Assembly: GCA_036245525.1 (NCBI GenBank)
Contig: BTPG01000008.1
Location: forward strand, 31,974,823 to 32,038,822
Source of the DNA: Semisulcospira habei
Lineage: Eukaryota; Mollusca; Gastropoda; Semisulcospiridae
Reading direction: 5' to 3'
Length of the DNA stretch: 64,000 bases
Position 1 is the stretch's first letter. Each line of letters starts with the position of its first letter. A program made the translations under genes and the position numbers. The notes below the pieces were generated by a model. It searched no databases and was not told the DNA's origin. It worked only from the letters and a program-made list of their open reading frames with translations. Positions 11,176 through 22,600 of this stretch are shown here, in pieces.

Positions 11176-11936
11176 TTCTAGCAAGTGCGACAATAAAGTT
11201 TAGCCGAGTTGGTATACCTCGTCCAGTGCCTAGGTTAAATGCACCAGTGGTGCCAATGTTGCTATATTGGCAGCAGACCGGTCGTTCGGACCGGTCTGGT
11301 GCACCCGATCGGTTTAGAGCGTGTGCTTTCTGCACCTGTAATGGGCAACCTCGGAGAAAGAATCACGTGAGCTTCGTTTGACTGCTGAAAAATAACATGA
11401 ATAAAGAATAAACCCTTTCCCATATATGCCAATCCAGCAATTATGCATCCATCCTCATGCTAGCACCATGAAACATTACGCGATTTGGCAGATTTTTTAA
11501 AATAGCTTGTCTAAATCCTCAATGGAGGTGATTTTTGCGACATCTGCGTCGTTTGCGGCAGAAAGCACCGTCAAAGTTGAAGTTCGAGAAATGAGCACAC
11601 TACATGTACAATAGACTTGATTCAGTGGTGTTGGGCATGACTCAAGCCTACGCCATCTCAACACAAAACTGGCGTGTTCGGGGAGATAAAAGGCTACAAG
11701 TTAAAACCGCAAACGAACCTTTTTTTTCGACTGCGATCACAATCTTCTGCGTGAACGTACAAGACCACACTACAAGTGCACAAGCCAACCTGCGCGCGCG
11801 GTTCTGGTGCACATGACCGGTCCGAGCGACCGGTCTGGTGCGAAAATAGCAACAGTGGCACCGTTGGTGCGTTTAACCTAGGTAGAGGGCGAGGTATACC
11901 AACTCAGCTAAGGTTTATGCTTCCTGTGACATTAGA
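11176..11936. mobile_element. 760-bp element with long inverted repeats
   Basis: About 110-150 bp at each end are inverted complements. The left end has GAGTTGGTATACCTCG and ACCGGTC...GACCGGTCTGGTGCAC; the right end has the complementary GGTATACCAACTC and CATGACCGGTCCG. Each arm also holds its own GACCGGTC hairpin. No transposase is found between the arms, so this is a non-autonomous foldback or MITE. Confidence 0.78.
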
Positions 11937-12300
11937 AACAACAATGCACAGTATGCAAAGTGTACTTTATAGTAACCCAAAAAAAAAAAAAAGTTACAGA
12001 CATTTCCAAAATGATCCAGGCGTACATCAGATAAAAACAAGCTATACACACTGAAAAAAATAACACTCTTGTAATAAATATTTATCATGTTGACAATGGT
12101 TTTCTTATCTTATTATTGTCTTTCATCCCGATTGGTTGTACATTGCTGAACGTCCGGACATGCCAGCACTGATAATGAAGGGGAAAAAAATAAAATAAAA
12201 TAATGAACAGAATATTGAATGTATGTCGCCAGCCAGTCTAATACGCTAAATAAACTTAAGAACATTTAGCAACACACATCTAAAATCAGAGATATACACC
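11937..12300. repeat. Diverged copy of a CTTGTAATAAAT...TTATTATTG repeat
   Basis: The words AAATGATCCAGGCGTACATC (12010) and CTTGTAATAAATATTTAT (12068) recur at about 12780-12860, 12965-13040 and 13143. This marks dispersed or decayed tandem copies of one unit. Confidence 0.6.
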
Positions 12301-12400
12301 ACCACCACCCCCCTCCCTCCCCCCTCACCCCCCCCCCCCCAAAAAAAAAAAAAAAAAAAAAAACACACACACAAAAAAACCAACAACAACAAACAAACAA
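12300..12400. repeat. Poly-C/poly-A low-complexity tract
   Basis: C-rich run followed by about A24, then CA/AAC repeats. Confidence 0.95.
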
Positions 12401-12452
12401 AAAGATTATTCAGACCCAAAAGGTGACTGCCAATCATGTAAAATGCAAAGAA

Positions 12453-12757
12453 AAGAAGTGCCCAACGGAGAAAGAAACAAGCTTAGAAAAGACGGTTCCA
12501 ACACAATTCAGTAAGATTTCGGGGTAAATCCGCCTTGTCAAAACAGACAAACAAACAAACAAACAGAGAGATCAGTCGCTACTTATCTTTGTTCAAAGAA
12601 GGAATGTGCTGCACATTCCTTCTGCCAATGTAGATAAGTAGCGGCTAATCCCTCTGTTTGTTTGCCTATTTTGACAAAGGGTATTTACCCGAAATATTAA
12701 TAAATTGTGTTTACCCGTCTTTTCTAAGCGTGTTTCTTTCTCCGTTGGGTACTTCTT
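12453..12757. repeat. 305-bp imperfect palindrome
   Basis: The left arm starts AAGAAGTGCCCAACGGAG and the right arm ends CTCCGTTGGGTACTTCTT. The arms stay complementary through GTCGCTACTTATC / GATAAGTAGCGGC to the centre AAGGAATGTGCTGCACATTC. It is the longest single hairpin in the window. Confidence 0.82.
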
Positions 12758-12774
12758 TAATGTTACACAGCATA

Positions 12775-13190
12775 CAAAATGATCCAGGTGTACATCAGAT
12801 AAAAACAGAGCTATACACGCTGAAAACAACCGAATAATAACGTTCTTGTAATAAGTCTTTATGTTGACAATGTTTGTTTCTTTTTCTCTTATTATTGTCT
12901 CTCGTCCCCAACCGCCGTTCCATCAGCAGTTCCATTTTCAAAGTTTTACATGTTATATACAGTATACAAAATGATGCAGGCGCACCAACCCCATAGTAGC
13001 ACTCTTGTAATAAATCTTTATGTTGACAATGGTTTTCTTGCCCCTTATTATTGTCTCTCGTCCCCAAGCGTCGTTCCATTTGCAGTTCCACTGACAAAAA
13101 CAAGCTAGACATGCTGAAACCAACCCAATAATAATGAACACTCTTGTAATAAATCTGTATGAAAACGAAAATGACGTGAGTGTAGGAGAA
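12775..13190. repeat. Decayed tandem repeats, about 165-185 bp
   Basis: Three further copies of the unit also present at 11937-12130, with words ACAAAATGATCCAGG, TTTATGTTGACAATG and TTATTATTGTCTCTCGTCCCC. No gene. Confidence 0.65.
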
Positions 13191-13197
13191 TCTCAAT

Positions 13198-15617
13198 TCA
13201 TTTCTTTTGTAACTTTTTCAGTCTGTTGCGGATGTAATCCTTAATGTTTGTCCAGCGCCTATGTCTAAGTGCAGCCTCTTCTGCAATTGCCTGCTGTATC
13301 TCGGCTTTTCCAGGAAGTTTGTTCATCGCGAGGTGCGACTTGAAACGAGTTTCAACAGCTTTCTCTTCAGCTTTCCCCCATGGTTTCCTTGTAAATCTAG
13401 CTTTCTTTCGAACAGGAGCCGACACAGAACTGTCATCATCAAAACTATCTAGTTTGTCATCAGGCTCTGGACGTCTTTTCTCGGTCATGCTCATTGATTC
13501 CTGTGTTGTTGACTTGCTATTTGCTTCATTCACAGGTGCTGTTTCCCCAGAGACCTCTCTGCGAGTTTCTGATGTGTTTTCATTGTCAAAGTCAATCTCT
13601 TCATCATCGCCCAGTTCAGCTCTAATGCAACTCTCAAAATCTGTCATCCCATTGTTAACTGACAGAAGAATCTTTGCCACTTTTGCCTTTTGAAGGACGT
13701 CTTGAGGTTGGCGGTAGATATGGCGATGTATCCGAATATCATGACCAAGGAAGTCTGCCAGCTGATCCTGGTCTAACTCCGAGATGGCCATGGACTGAGC
13801 CAAAGTTGCAACCTGCTTCAGTCACTGAGTAAATGTGAACATGGCTGGGTTTGACACTCGTGCTTGTAGCGCATGTTCCTTCAGAACATCATGGCCTCTG
13901 TAAGGCCTCTGACCAGAAGGTGTGGGAAAGATGTACTGGGAACCGGCGAGAGCTGGCACTGATTGACTCATTTGAAGGATTCTGTCCACAGTTGTCATCA
14001 TCTTCTTCGTCAGCAAAATGGGAACACTCCTATTAAACTTGCCCCTGATTTCCACTCGCTGAAAATGATTCACCATTTTCTTCTCAACCTCTGTGAGACC
14101 TTTCAATATATCTTGATTGGTGATCGATCCAATCTTAGCGTTCTGGAAGTCTGATACCTTCATTCTCTGAACTTCTCCCCCTCGTTTTCGGTTGAAAAGT
14201 GATACAGCGCAAAGAGTTGCTTTAACCACTGTCGGATAATCTTCCGAAACCATCCTTGTCTCAAGAAGCTGTTGGACCTTCCTCACATCTTCACATGATG
14301 GGATCAGCTTGGATTTATTCATGGTCATTTTCCCGACCGACTGGGCTGCTGTAGCTGACACACAATCATACCAGTCCCCGGTGAAGACAGAGTCAAAGCG
14401 CTGCGCCTCAGAGAGCTCCTGTCGCCACCTGTCATCTGAACCATGCCCAAGCTGTTTGGATGCCAGCGACTGTTTGATCTGTGAACATTTTTTGAAAGCA
14501 TGGCCTATGCGCATTGCAAGATTGCCTTTTTTGAACTGATGTGTGTCCTCATCAAATTCTGCTAGCTCTTTTACAGCCAGTACAACATGATCAAAGCTAG
14601 CTGAATTGACCACAACATTTAAACTTGCGATTTTCATTTCTGACCTCACTCTAAGAATCTTTAATAGTCTCCCTAACTCCCGCATCCTGGAGCTGATTTG
14701 CCCAGCAGTGTGTTCTTCAATGTCCCTGCAGTTAAATAATCTCTTTCCATACTCCAGAAGCAAGGGGTCAGTTCTGATGAGAAGGCTTATCTCATCATCT
14801 CTCTGTCTGGCAAAAACCTTATGATAGAAGGAAAAGTCAACGTCTAAGGGTATTGGAAGCATTAGCCTACCACGTTGAGCAGCCTCACCTCGCTTAGCGA
14901 ACTGAAACCCTCCTTGTTTCTGACAGCAACGTTTTGAGTGTACAGAGATCAGCTTTTTTTGATAGAGCCCTTTGCAATGGCTACAAGCGAGAAGGTCTTC
15001 TACCTTACTAGTTTTGGTGCGATACTTAGGAATCAAACATCCTGATTTCTTTTCAAGAACTGCAACATTATGCATGTAATCACCCTCATCTTGTATTCTG
15101 ATCCATGCTTGACGTCTCTGCTTAGTCCCTTTTTTATCATCAAAATTTTAGCAACGTCTGCCTCATCTGCATGGACATCGTGTAAGTGCGTGCTCATTTT
15201 CAAAACAAGCTTGCCACAAAATTTGCATGCATGTTTTTTGTCCCATCTGTACTTTCCTTTCCCTCTCTGCGACACGTGCACACCCGTTCCTTTGGTAAGC
15301 GCTCTTTCCCCACCCCCAACATCATGTTCCTTCTGCCTATCCACATTGTCATTGCCACCCCCTAATTCATCCCCTAACGCACACTGCACCTTGCTGGTAC
15401 TTGCTTCACTGACACCTGCCCACCCTGAAACAGCCACTTTGAAATCTAACATATTCAATACAATACTGTCTGTGTCAGAGACCCCAGATATTGATGGCGA
15501 CACACCGTCTGAATCCTGTGAGCTCGAGCCAGGAACAAAGTCCTCGTCATCACTGTCCTTGTATTGCGATGCGCTTGCACTCTCAGTCTCAGGCCCATCC
15601 CAGGCTCCATTTGCCAA
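13198..15617 (-). pseudogene. Tyrosine-recombinase-fold zinc-finger protein, main exon (broken)
   Basis: Belongs to a multi-copy animal family with two N-terminal Cys/His motifs and a C-terminal phage-integrase-like fold; cellular function is unknown to me. Translation begins after a good acceptor (pyrimidine tract then CAG at 15618-15620) with an acidic Ser-rich region. Next come CKFCGKLV...HLHDVH, then HCKGLYQKK...HSKRC, then the recombinase core with FNRKRGGEVQRM and RVEIRGKFNRSVPILLT. The C-terminal block DQLADFLGHDIRIH...Y keeps the His and Tyr positions. After it comes a basic tail ending KDYIRNRLKK. Three lesions are visible: a one-base deletion at about 15083, a TGA at 13822-13824 inside the HxxR-like box, and Leu instead of the expected catalytic Arg in the next codon. 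It may be a decayed paralogue; assembly error could explain the indel but not the whole set. Confidence 0.78.
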
Positions 15618-16059
15618 CTGGAAAAGGAAAGAAAAAAAAAAGAAAGTTGCATTAGTACAAAAGCAGCCCAATTTTGGTTTAAGGGGCCTTGCACAAGAAT
15701 ATAAAGAGTAATCCCGTGTATGACCGATTTACATATGTGTGACCTTGGTGACGAGGGCTGGCTTTCGCAGCAGCAAAATCCATGTTTTCTGAAAATGTAA
15801 GCAGTTTTCACCCATCTGTCAACCCCGCGTGACCCTTTGAGAGAGGTCACTCAAATTGATATGTTTACAAAGGTCTTGCCACAAAGTATCCTTGGGCCAA
15901 GCTTGAAGAATGTGGCTTGAAAAGTCTCTGAGAAAATGCCACTGTTAACGTTTACCATGGACGCGGACGTACGGACAGACAACCAGTGGCCCAGAACATA
16001 AACCCACTTTTGCTTCGCACGCGAGCCAATAAAATGAAGATGATCATAGAATCACTTAC

Positions 16060-16338
16060 CAGTTTGTAATTGGGGGCATTCCGCTGCCGTCTATGCACCC
16101 TCCTACCAGACGCACCCTCTGCGACAGATGACGCTGGGCCATCATGCTGCTGCTGACTAATTTTGCCATGGGCCTTGGTCATGTGCCAGGAAGGGGCGTG
16201 CTTGTCCACTTCCATAGATCCCGATGGGTGTGGACATCCTGCTGCCATCCCGCGCTGGGTGTGTGCAGAAAGTGCTGAATGTGACCAAAACGGTGTTGCT
16301 GCATACATGTCAAATACAACCATGTAAACCATTGACAT
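16060..16338 (-). CDS. First visible exon of the recombinase-like gene
   Basis: Minus-strand frame with likely start codons at about 16248 (MAAGCPHPSG) or 16215. It ends NAPNYKL before a canonical donor, GTAAGT (16059-16054). The codon phase is 0 on both sides, matching the acceptor at 15618-15620, so a 442-bp intron is supported. The sequence is Gly/Ser/His-rich and carries no named domain. Which Met is used is uncertain, and a 5' non-coding exon could exist upstream. Confidence 0.6.
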
Positions 16339-17200
16339 TTTGAATCAGATATATACATAATTACAGCAGTACCCCCTGCCCCCTACGAACAATAACTGGT
16401 AATACAGTAAAAGGCAACACTTCAGTTGCAAAATCCGAAAAAAAACTATTCGTGGAAGTCTGTTCTTCGAATCGCGAGGTAGTTTTGCGTACGATGATTC
16501 AAATACACAATGAAATCTGGCGCCATCTTTTTTACAGTGCATGCATACATGTCAAGTTACTTTTCGATATCAATCACACATGTCAGAAAAAAAAGCAACC
16601 CAATCGCGTGACAGATTGACCTTGCAATGTGTTATTGAACGAATTCCTTTCGTTCAAGAAGAAAGCTTTTGTTAAATTCGTGGGGTTCTATTGTCTGTTA
16701 CTGCAAGACTGACTGAGCAGCACTGACTGACTGAGACGCGGGTCGTAGCAGACGGCCGGCGTCTCAGTTTTCTCGGCGAAACGGGTCCATATAGGCTACT
16801 GTGCAATTGTATCTGATTGGGAGCATCTCAGTTAAATAACTGCGCTGAAGAAGTACACTTGGGCGTGCTTTTAACTAAGAAATATTGCATAAAAACAATC
16901 TTACCTGATGGAACGACGGTTGGCAGGACGAGAGACAATAGAAGGGGAAACAACTCAGTTCACTCTGCGCAGCCGAACGACGCTCGCTTCTGTAGTAACA
17001 CGCTGGCCCAGTGCGTTTAAAACACACAACATTAGGTAAACCTGCAAAAATGGGACATCCAATTTTTTTTTTCTGACTTTTGAATGAAAGATAATGCAGA
17101 AACAACCCTCAGAAAAATGGGTGCCTGACTTGGTCACCCAGAATTTTACACACACCCATTTTCCAGAAGGATGGTAAAGAAAGTCGCCCATATTAGTGGT
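16339..17200. other. Putative 5' flank of the recombinase-like gene
   Basis: Upstream of exon 1. A small inverted repeat GAGACGC...GCGTCTCAG lies at 16731-16769. No core promoter element could be assigned. Confidence 0.35.
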
Positions 17201-17208
17201 TTTGTGCA

Positions 17209-17211
<3 letters not shown>

Positions 17212-17294
<83 letters not shown>
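17212..17294. repeat. (AC)n microsatellite
   Basis: About 40 AC copies. Confidence 0.97.
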
Positions 17295-17296
<2 letters not shown>

Positions 17297-17299
17297 CCA

Positions 17300-18600
17300 T
17301 TTTTGGCGGATATGTTCGGTTTGGATAAACACAGCATGATATTGTCATTGACTGGACTAAAGAGTAATTTAACGACGTGTCATATCCTTTTCAAAAAACA
17401 GCAATCTGCTGCACATCAAGGTTTAACAATGGGTTATATACGGCAGATTGTATCGAAAACACACACGGGCGCGCGCGCACCTGCCAGTTTTATTTATGTA
17501 GGTTTATCTTATGTTCGTTGTACTTGAAAACACGGTGTGAAATTAATATACTGTACACAAAATATGTTGTGTTCACTCCCACACTTTCTCCTTGTGACAA
17601 AAGTATCCGATTACGCACGCACTCAGGAAAACAAATCCGGCAACATCCGCTTCGGATTCGAACTTATAGACTCGTAAGCAAAAGGACCTCTCATCGACGT
17701 CGGCAAGCAAGAGGCATAGATCTTCACGAGCCCCTGCAGCCTCTTGAAGATGGCATTGAAATGGTCTCGATCGCAGAGGCTGACATGTTTACCTGGCTGC
17801 TAACACGTAAATAACGAGGACCTTTTCTTACTGGGAATACATGTATATATATCGGCCTGGTGAATTCCGCACCGCTCATTAAATACTTGGTAGAAGAGCG
17901 ATGAAGCCGTTAAGCCTGATAAATCTGTTGTGCGTATTTTTGCCATGATGGGTAGAGGTCGCATCCGGTTAATGAGTTATGTTTTTTTGTGTCCTGTTAG
18001 TAGTTTGACGCATACCGATGATGTTGTCGTCAACAGGTAACAAATTTGCTGTTTCGAGAACAACGGGGGGAAAAATAAAACACTGTTAATTTACATTTTG
18101 TGTTACGACTCTTTCTTCACAAAGTAGCCATGAGCATTTTCTCTTAAGCTACAGGGTTCCCAATAAAATGGGAAAACAAATTCGTGGGAGGTAACCGCAT
18201 CACAACCAATCTGTCACTTACGGGGTTGCACGCTAGCACCAACTAGATATCACCTTCGATCTGTCTTGCGCGTATGGGCTTTCCAAAACGCAGAGGCGAC
18301 GACATCATGATCTAAACTGAGCGTCTGAGATACTGGGAGAACGAGAACTTGAAGTTCCTGACACTCTCAAGAATTATTGACGAAAGACCGTTCGTCTTAA
18401 GACTGATTCCAAAATCGGAAGGTGTGTCCCTTAGATTATTATTTGCTAGCTGCATAATTATATGCAGCCCAAACGCTAAAGCCCTTCTACTAGATATCGG
18501 AAGAAACACAGACTTAATTGCTAGACATAGCAAGAGGCCGAAATGAATGAATGTGTGCTGGTCTGTCATTTTGGACCTAACGGCCTACGGCCCTTTTCCA
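17300..18600. other. Unannotated; family C fragment at 17700-17760
   Basis: AGAGGCATAGATCTTCACGAGCCCCTGC is split by a few bases but matches family C. No other feature is supported. Open frames at 18312-18569 lack recognisable domains. Confidence 0.45.
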
Positions 18601-18604
18601 GTGG

Positions 18605-19159
18605 AATTCCCTTCCTCTGCATCTACAACAAGTTAATTCCCTAGCTGCGTTTAAAGCAAAACTGTACAAGCACTTATCCAAGGCAACGTAAATTTAATTA
18701 TCTCGTGTTGTCTAAACATAATATATTTTAATTTCTTTTCATGCAACTATTATTTTTTATCATACCATTTGCGCTCACGTGCCGTTTGTGGGGGTGCTTC
18801 CCGTATAGACCTGGTCAGGGGATGCAGTGCCGGTGCACAGTTTATTCAAACGATGTGCTTAGCATGTCATTCGAGTGAAAGTATACTTGTGGCGTGCCCC
18901 CCGGGTGGGAGTTTCTGGGGAGGGCTCCCGCAAACGGATATTATGACACGTGCTAAAATCTTCGTATCGGTACCGATGTGTTTTGTTAAATCATTGTTGC
19001 TGTTTGTAGTGTTGTTGTAATTCGCATTACTTTCGATGTTGTTTGTGAGTGTAATGTAGCTTTGCCTGTTATTATATGTCAGTAGATGTAGCAAGGACAG
19101 ATTGGAAGAAAAGCCTGTGCGCCTAATATCTCAATCCTTGATAAATAAAGTTTCAGTCA

Positions 19160-19165
<6 letters not shown>
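18605..19165 (+). mobile_element. LINE 3' end fragment
   Basis: The reading frame NSLPLHLQQVNSLAAFKAKL ending in a stop at 18692 is the typical extreme C-terminus of a LINE reverse transcriptase polypeptide. It is followed by about 450 bp of 3' UTR and a tail AATAAAGTTTCAGTCAGTC that runs into (TC)n. Strongly 5'-truncated. Confidence 0.6.
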
Positions 19166-19307
<142 letters not shown>

Positions 19308-19413
19308 CTAGCATTCTTACCATCACATATGTCAGCTTTGACAGTATGTACCATATATAAGTTTTATATTGTTACTCTGACCAATTCCTTAAAGGAATGA
19401 GTGTGTTTGTGAG

Positions 19414-19416
19414 TGA

Positions 19417-19483
<67 letters not shown>
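19414..19483. repeat. (GT)n microsatellite
   Basis: About 35 GT copies. Confidence 0.97.
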
Positions 19484-19484
<1 letters not shown>

Positions 19485-19621
19485 ATGCGTGCGTGTTTGT
19501 ATGTGTGTCTAACCTAGTTATGTACTAGACCATTGTTTTGTTTGTGATAATGTTGATTAGTAGTTTGTAGCAACGGCAAGTTTGAAAATTGGTCTTGTAA
19601 CCAAATACTTCTACTGTTATA

Positions 19622-22600
19622 AAATAGAAGTTCATTGTCATTGTCATTGTCTCTCTCTGACAGTTTGATTTAGAAAGAGCGCATATAGAAAGTCGGTTGA
19701 CCCACATTTGAGTCCCTAATTTTCTATCTATTCTCTTGGAATTTTGAATAGTCTTGGCTTTGACTTCGCGAAAGAAGATTCTATAAGGGTTGCCCACGAC
19801 GTCTGCAGGCATGTTCGTGGCTGTAGAGGCCAATCCGGGACAGGCAGGTTCGATCGCAGTGGCTGCAGGGAAAAGGTCTGGCCAGGGTTCTGAGTTGCGG
19901 CATCTCTGTTTTTTCTCCTGAGCCGCTTGTCCTTAAGGCTAGCTCTGCGCAAGTCCTCAAAGGAGACGGCTGCCTTGTAAATGGTGGAGCGCCATGTGTC
20001 GCGGTCCGCAGCAAGCGAAGACCACTGGCGGTGGTCGATTTGGCAGGCACTAAGTGACTTCTTAAGACAGTCTTTGTATCTCTTATTTGGTGCCCCTCTG
20101 TCTCGGTGTCCTGTGGCGAGCTCACCGAACAGGATGATCCTCCATCCTGGAGACGTGCCCCGCCCAGCGGAGCTGTGTCCGCAGCAACAAAGCCTCGATG
20201 CTCACAGTTTCTGCCTGTTCAAGGACCTCGACGTTGGTGACATAGTCACTCCAGTGATTTTGCAATAGCAGTTTTCAGTTGTTCCCAGAGTGTTTCAGGG
20301 GAGGAGTCTGCTGCTCAGGCAGCGCCAGGCAGCACTGGTGGAAGCGTTCGAGGAGTCGTAGTTGGCTGCGGTAGAGGGCCCAGGACTCGGAACCATACAG
20401 CAGGGCGGTGAGGAAGACAGCTCTGTACACGCTGATCTTGGTGCCTGTTTTCAGCTGTTGATTGTGCCACACCCGCTTGAATAGTCGCCCGAACGCGCTG
20501 TTCGATTTTGCCAGCCTGCTGTCCAGCTCCTTGTCCACCTTGACGTCTGACGTGATGATGCAGCCAAGGTAGGTAAACTGGTACACTGACTTCGGTTCAA
20601 ACTCGCCGATGGTGATGTGGGGAGGGCGATGCTCTTCCTTGGATGCCGGCTGATGGAGGACCTATGTCTTTTTCAGACTGACCTCGAGTCCAAAGAGCTG
20701 GGCAGCGTCTGCGAAGCAGGATGTGATGCGCTGCAGGGCTCTCTCTGTGTGCGTGCAACGAGGGCAACGTCATTTCACGAATCAGTTGGTCTAGGGTTTT
20801 GGTGTGGGCCTGCAGTCGTCTGAGGTTGAACAGACGATACCTGATGTACACTGCGTCATCATAGTCGAGGTCTACGGTGGCCTGCTTCAACATCATGTTA
20901 AAAAGATGGTGAAGAGGGTCGGTGCCAGCACGCAGCCCTGCTTCGCACCGTTGAGAATGGGGAATGGTTCTGAGAGGTCATTGTTGAGTCTGACCTGGCC
21001 TTGCTGGTCCTCGTGGAGCTGGACAATCATACTGAGAAACTTTGGAGGGCAGCCAAGTCGCTCCAGGATCTGCCACACGCCTTGCCTGCTCACAGCATCG
21101 AACGCTTTTGTTAAGTCGACAAACGTTACGTACAGCCCTTTGTTCTGCTCGCGGCACTTCTCCTCAAGCTGTCTCAGCACAAAGACCATGTCGGTGGTGC
21201 TCCTGTTGGCTCTGAAGCCACACTGGCCCTCTGGGAGGTGGTCTTCAGCGATGGCAGGTACCAGCCGATTCAGGAGCAGCCTTGCGAGAATTTTCCCGGC
21301 AATGGACAGCAGGGTAATTCGACGATAGTTGGAGCAGGCAGACTTCTCTACTTTGTTCTTGTACAGGGTGATGACGACTGCATCATGGAGATCCTTTGGT
21401 AGTGTTCCTTCCTCCCAGCAGCGGAGAAAGATGTCATGGAGCTTGTTGTGCAGTGCTGGGCCTCCATGTTTCAAGATCTCTGGCGGGGATTCCGTCAATG
21501 CCTGCTGCTTTGCCACTCTTGAGCTGGTGGATGGCTGTGAGGGTCTCTTCAGCGGTGGGTGGTTCGTCCAATTCAACCTTTAGTGGGAGGTGTGGGATTT
21601 GGAGAATGACTGTTTCTTGAACAGTGCGCTCAGCGCTAAAGAGGTTCTGGAAGTATTCCGACCAGCGGTTTAAGATGTAGGTATTATCTGTGAGGAGGGC
21701 CTCTCCATCAGCGCTTCGCAGGGACTTTGTACCAGGTGCATGGGGCCATACACTGCTTTCAGTGCTTCGTAGATGCCCCTGTAGTCACCGTTGTCAGCGC
21801 CAAGCTGGGTCCTCTGTGCGAGTCTGGTCCACCACTCGTTCTGAAGATCTCTGAGCTTGCGCTGGAGACTGCTGCAGACGAGGCGGAAGGCAGACTTCTT
21901 CACAGGGCAGGAAGGCTGGGCTAGGTGGGCCTGATGGGCGACTCTTTTTTTGCTAGGAGTTCCTGGATCTCTACTTCGTTTTCGTCAAACCAGTCTGTGT
22001 TTCTCTTTCTAGCGAAACCCAAGACTTCTGCAGAGGATTTTGCAATAGCAGTTTTCAGTTGTTCCCAGAGTGTTTCAGGGGAGGAGTCTGCTTGGTCAGC
22101 TGCGTCTTTGAGCCTGCATGGTAAATCTGTCTGAAAGGCAGCTTTCACGTCGTCACGCTGAAGGCTGGCAACATCAAGCTTTTTCTTGGGGGCGGGGGGG
22201 GGGGGGGGGGGGGGGGGGCTTTCTCGGGTTTTGGCTTGAAGTGGAGCCTGAGTTTGCAGCGGACAAGGCGGTGGTCAGTGTGGCACTCTGCGCTGGGCAT
22301 CACTCTGGTGAGGAGGACGTCACTGCGGTCCCTCTGACGCACTAGGACATAGTCGATAAGGTGCCAGTGTTTGGAGCGAGGATGCATCCGGGTGGTCTTT
22401 CAACTGTCATTTTGCTGGAAAGTAGTGTTGGTGATGACGAGTTGCTGCACTGCACAGAACTCCAACAGTAGGCAGCCATTGTCATTGCAGTTCCCGACGC
22501 CATGCTTGCCGAGGACTCCTTTCCAGGCTTCAGAGTCCTGGCCCCACTCTGGCGTTGAAGTCGCCAAAGATGATGGCTTTGTTGTCTGCAAGGGGGGGGG

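Noticed and set aside
15070..15711. 213-codon plus-strand frame
   Set aside because: Antisense shadow of the recombinase-like gene; Ser/Pro-rich because the sense strand encodes acidic Ser-rich sequence.
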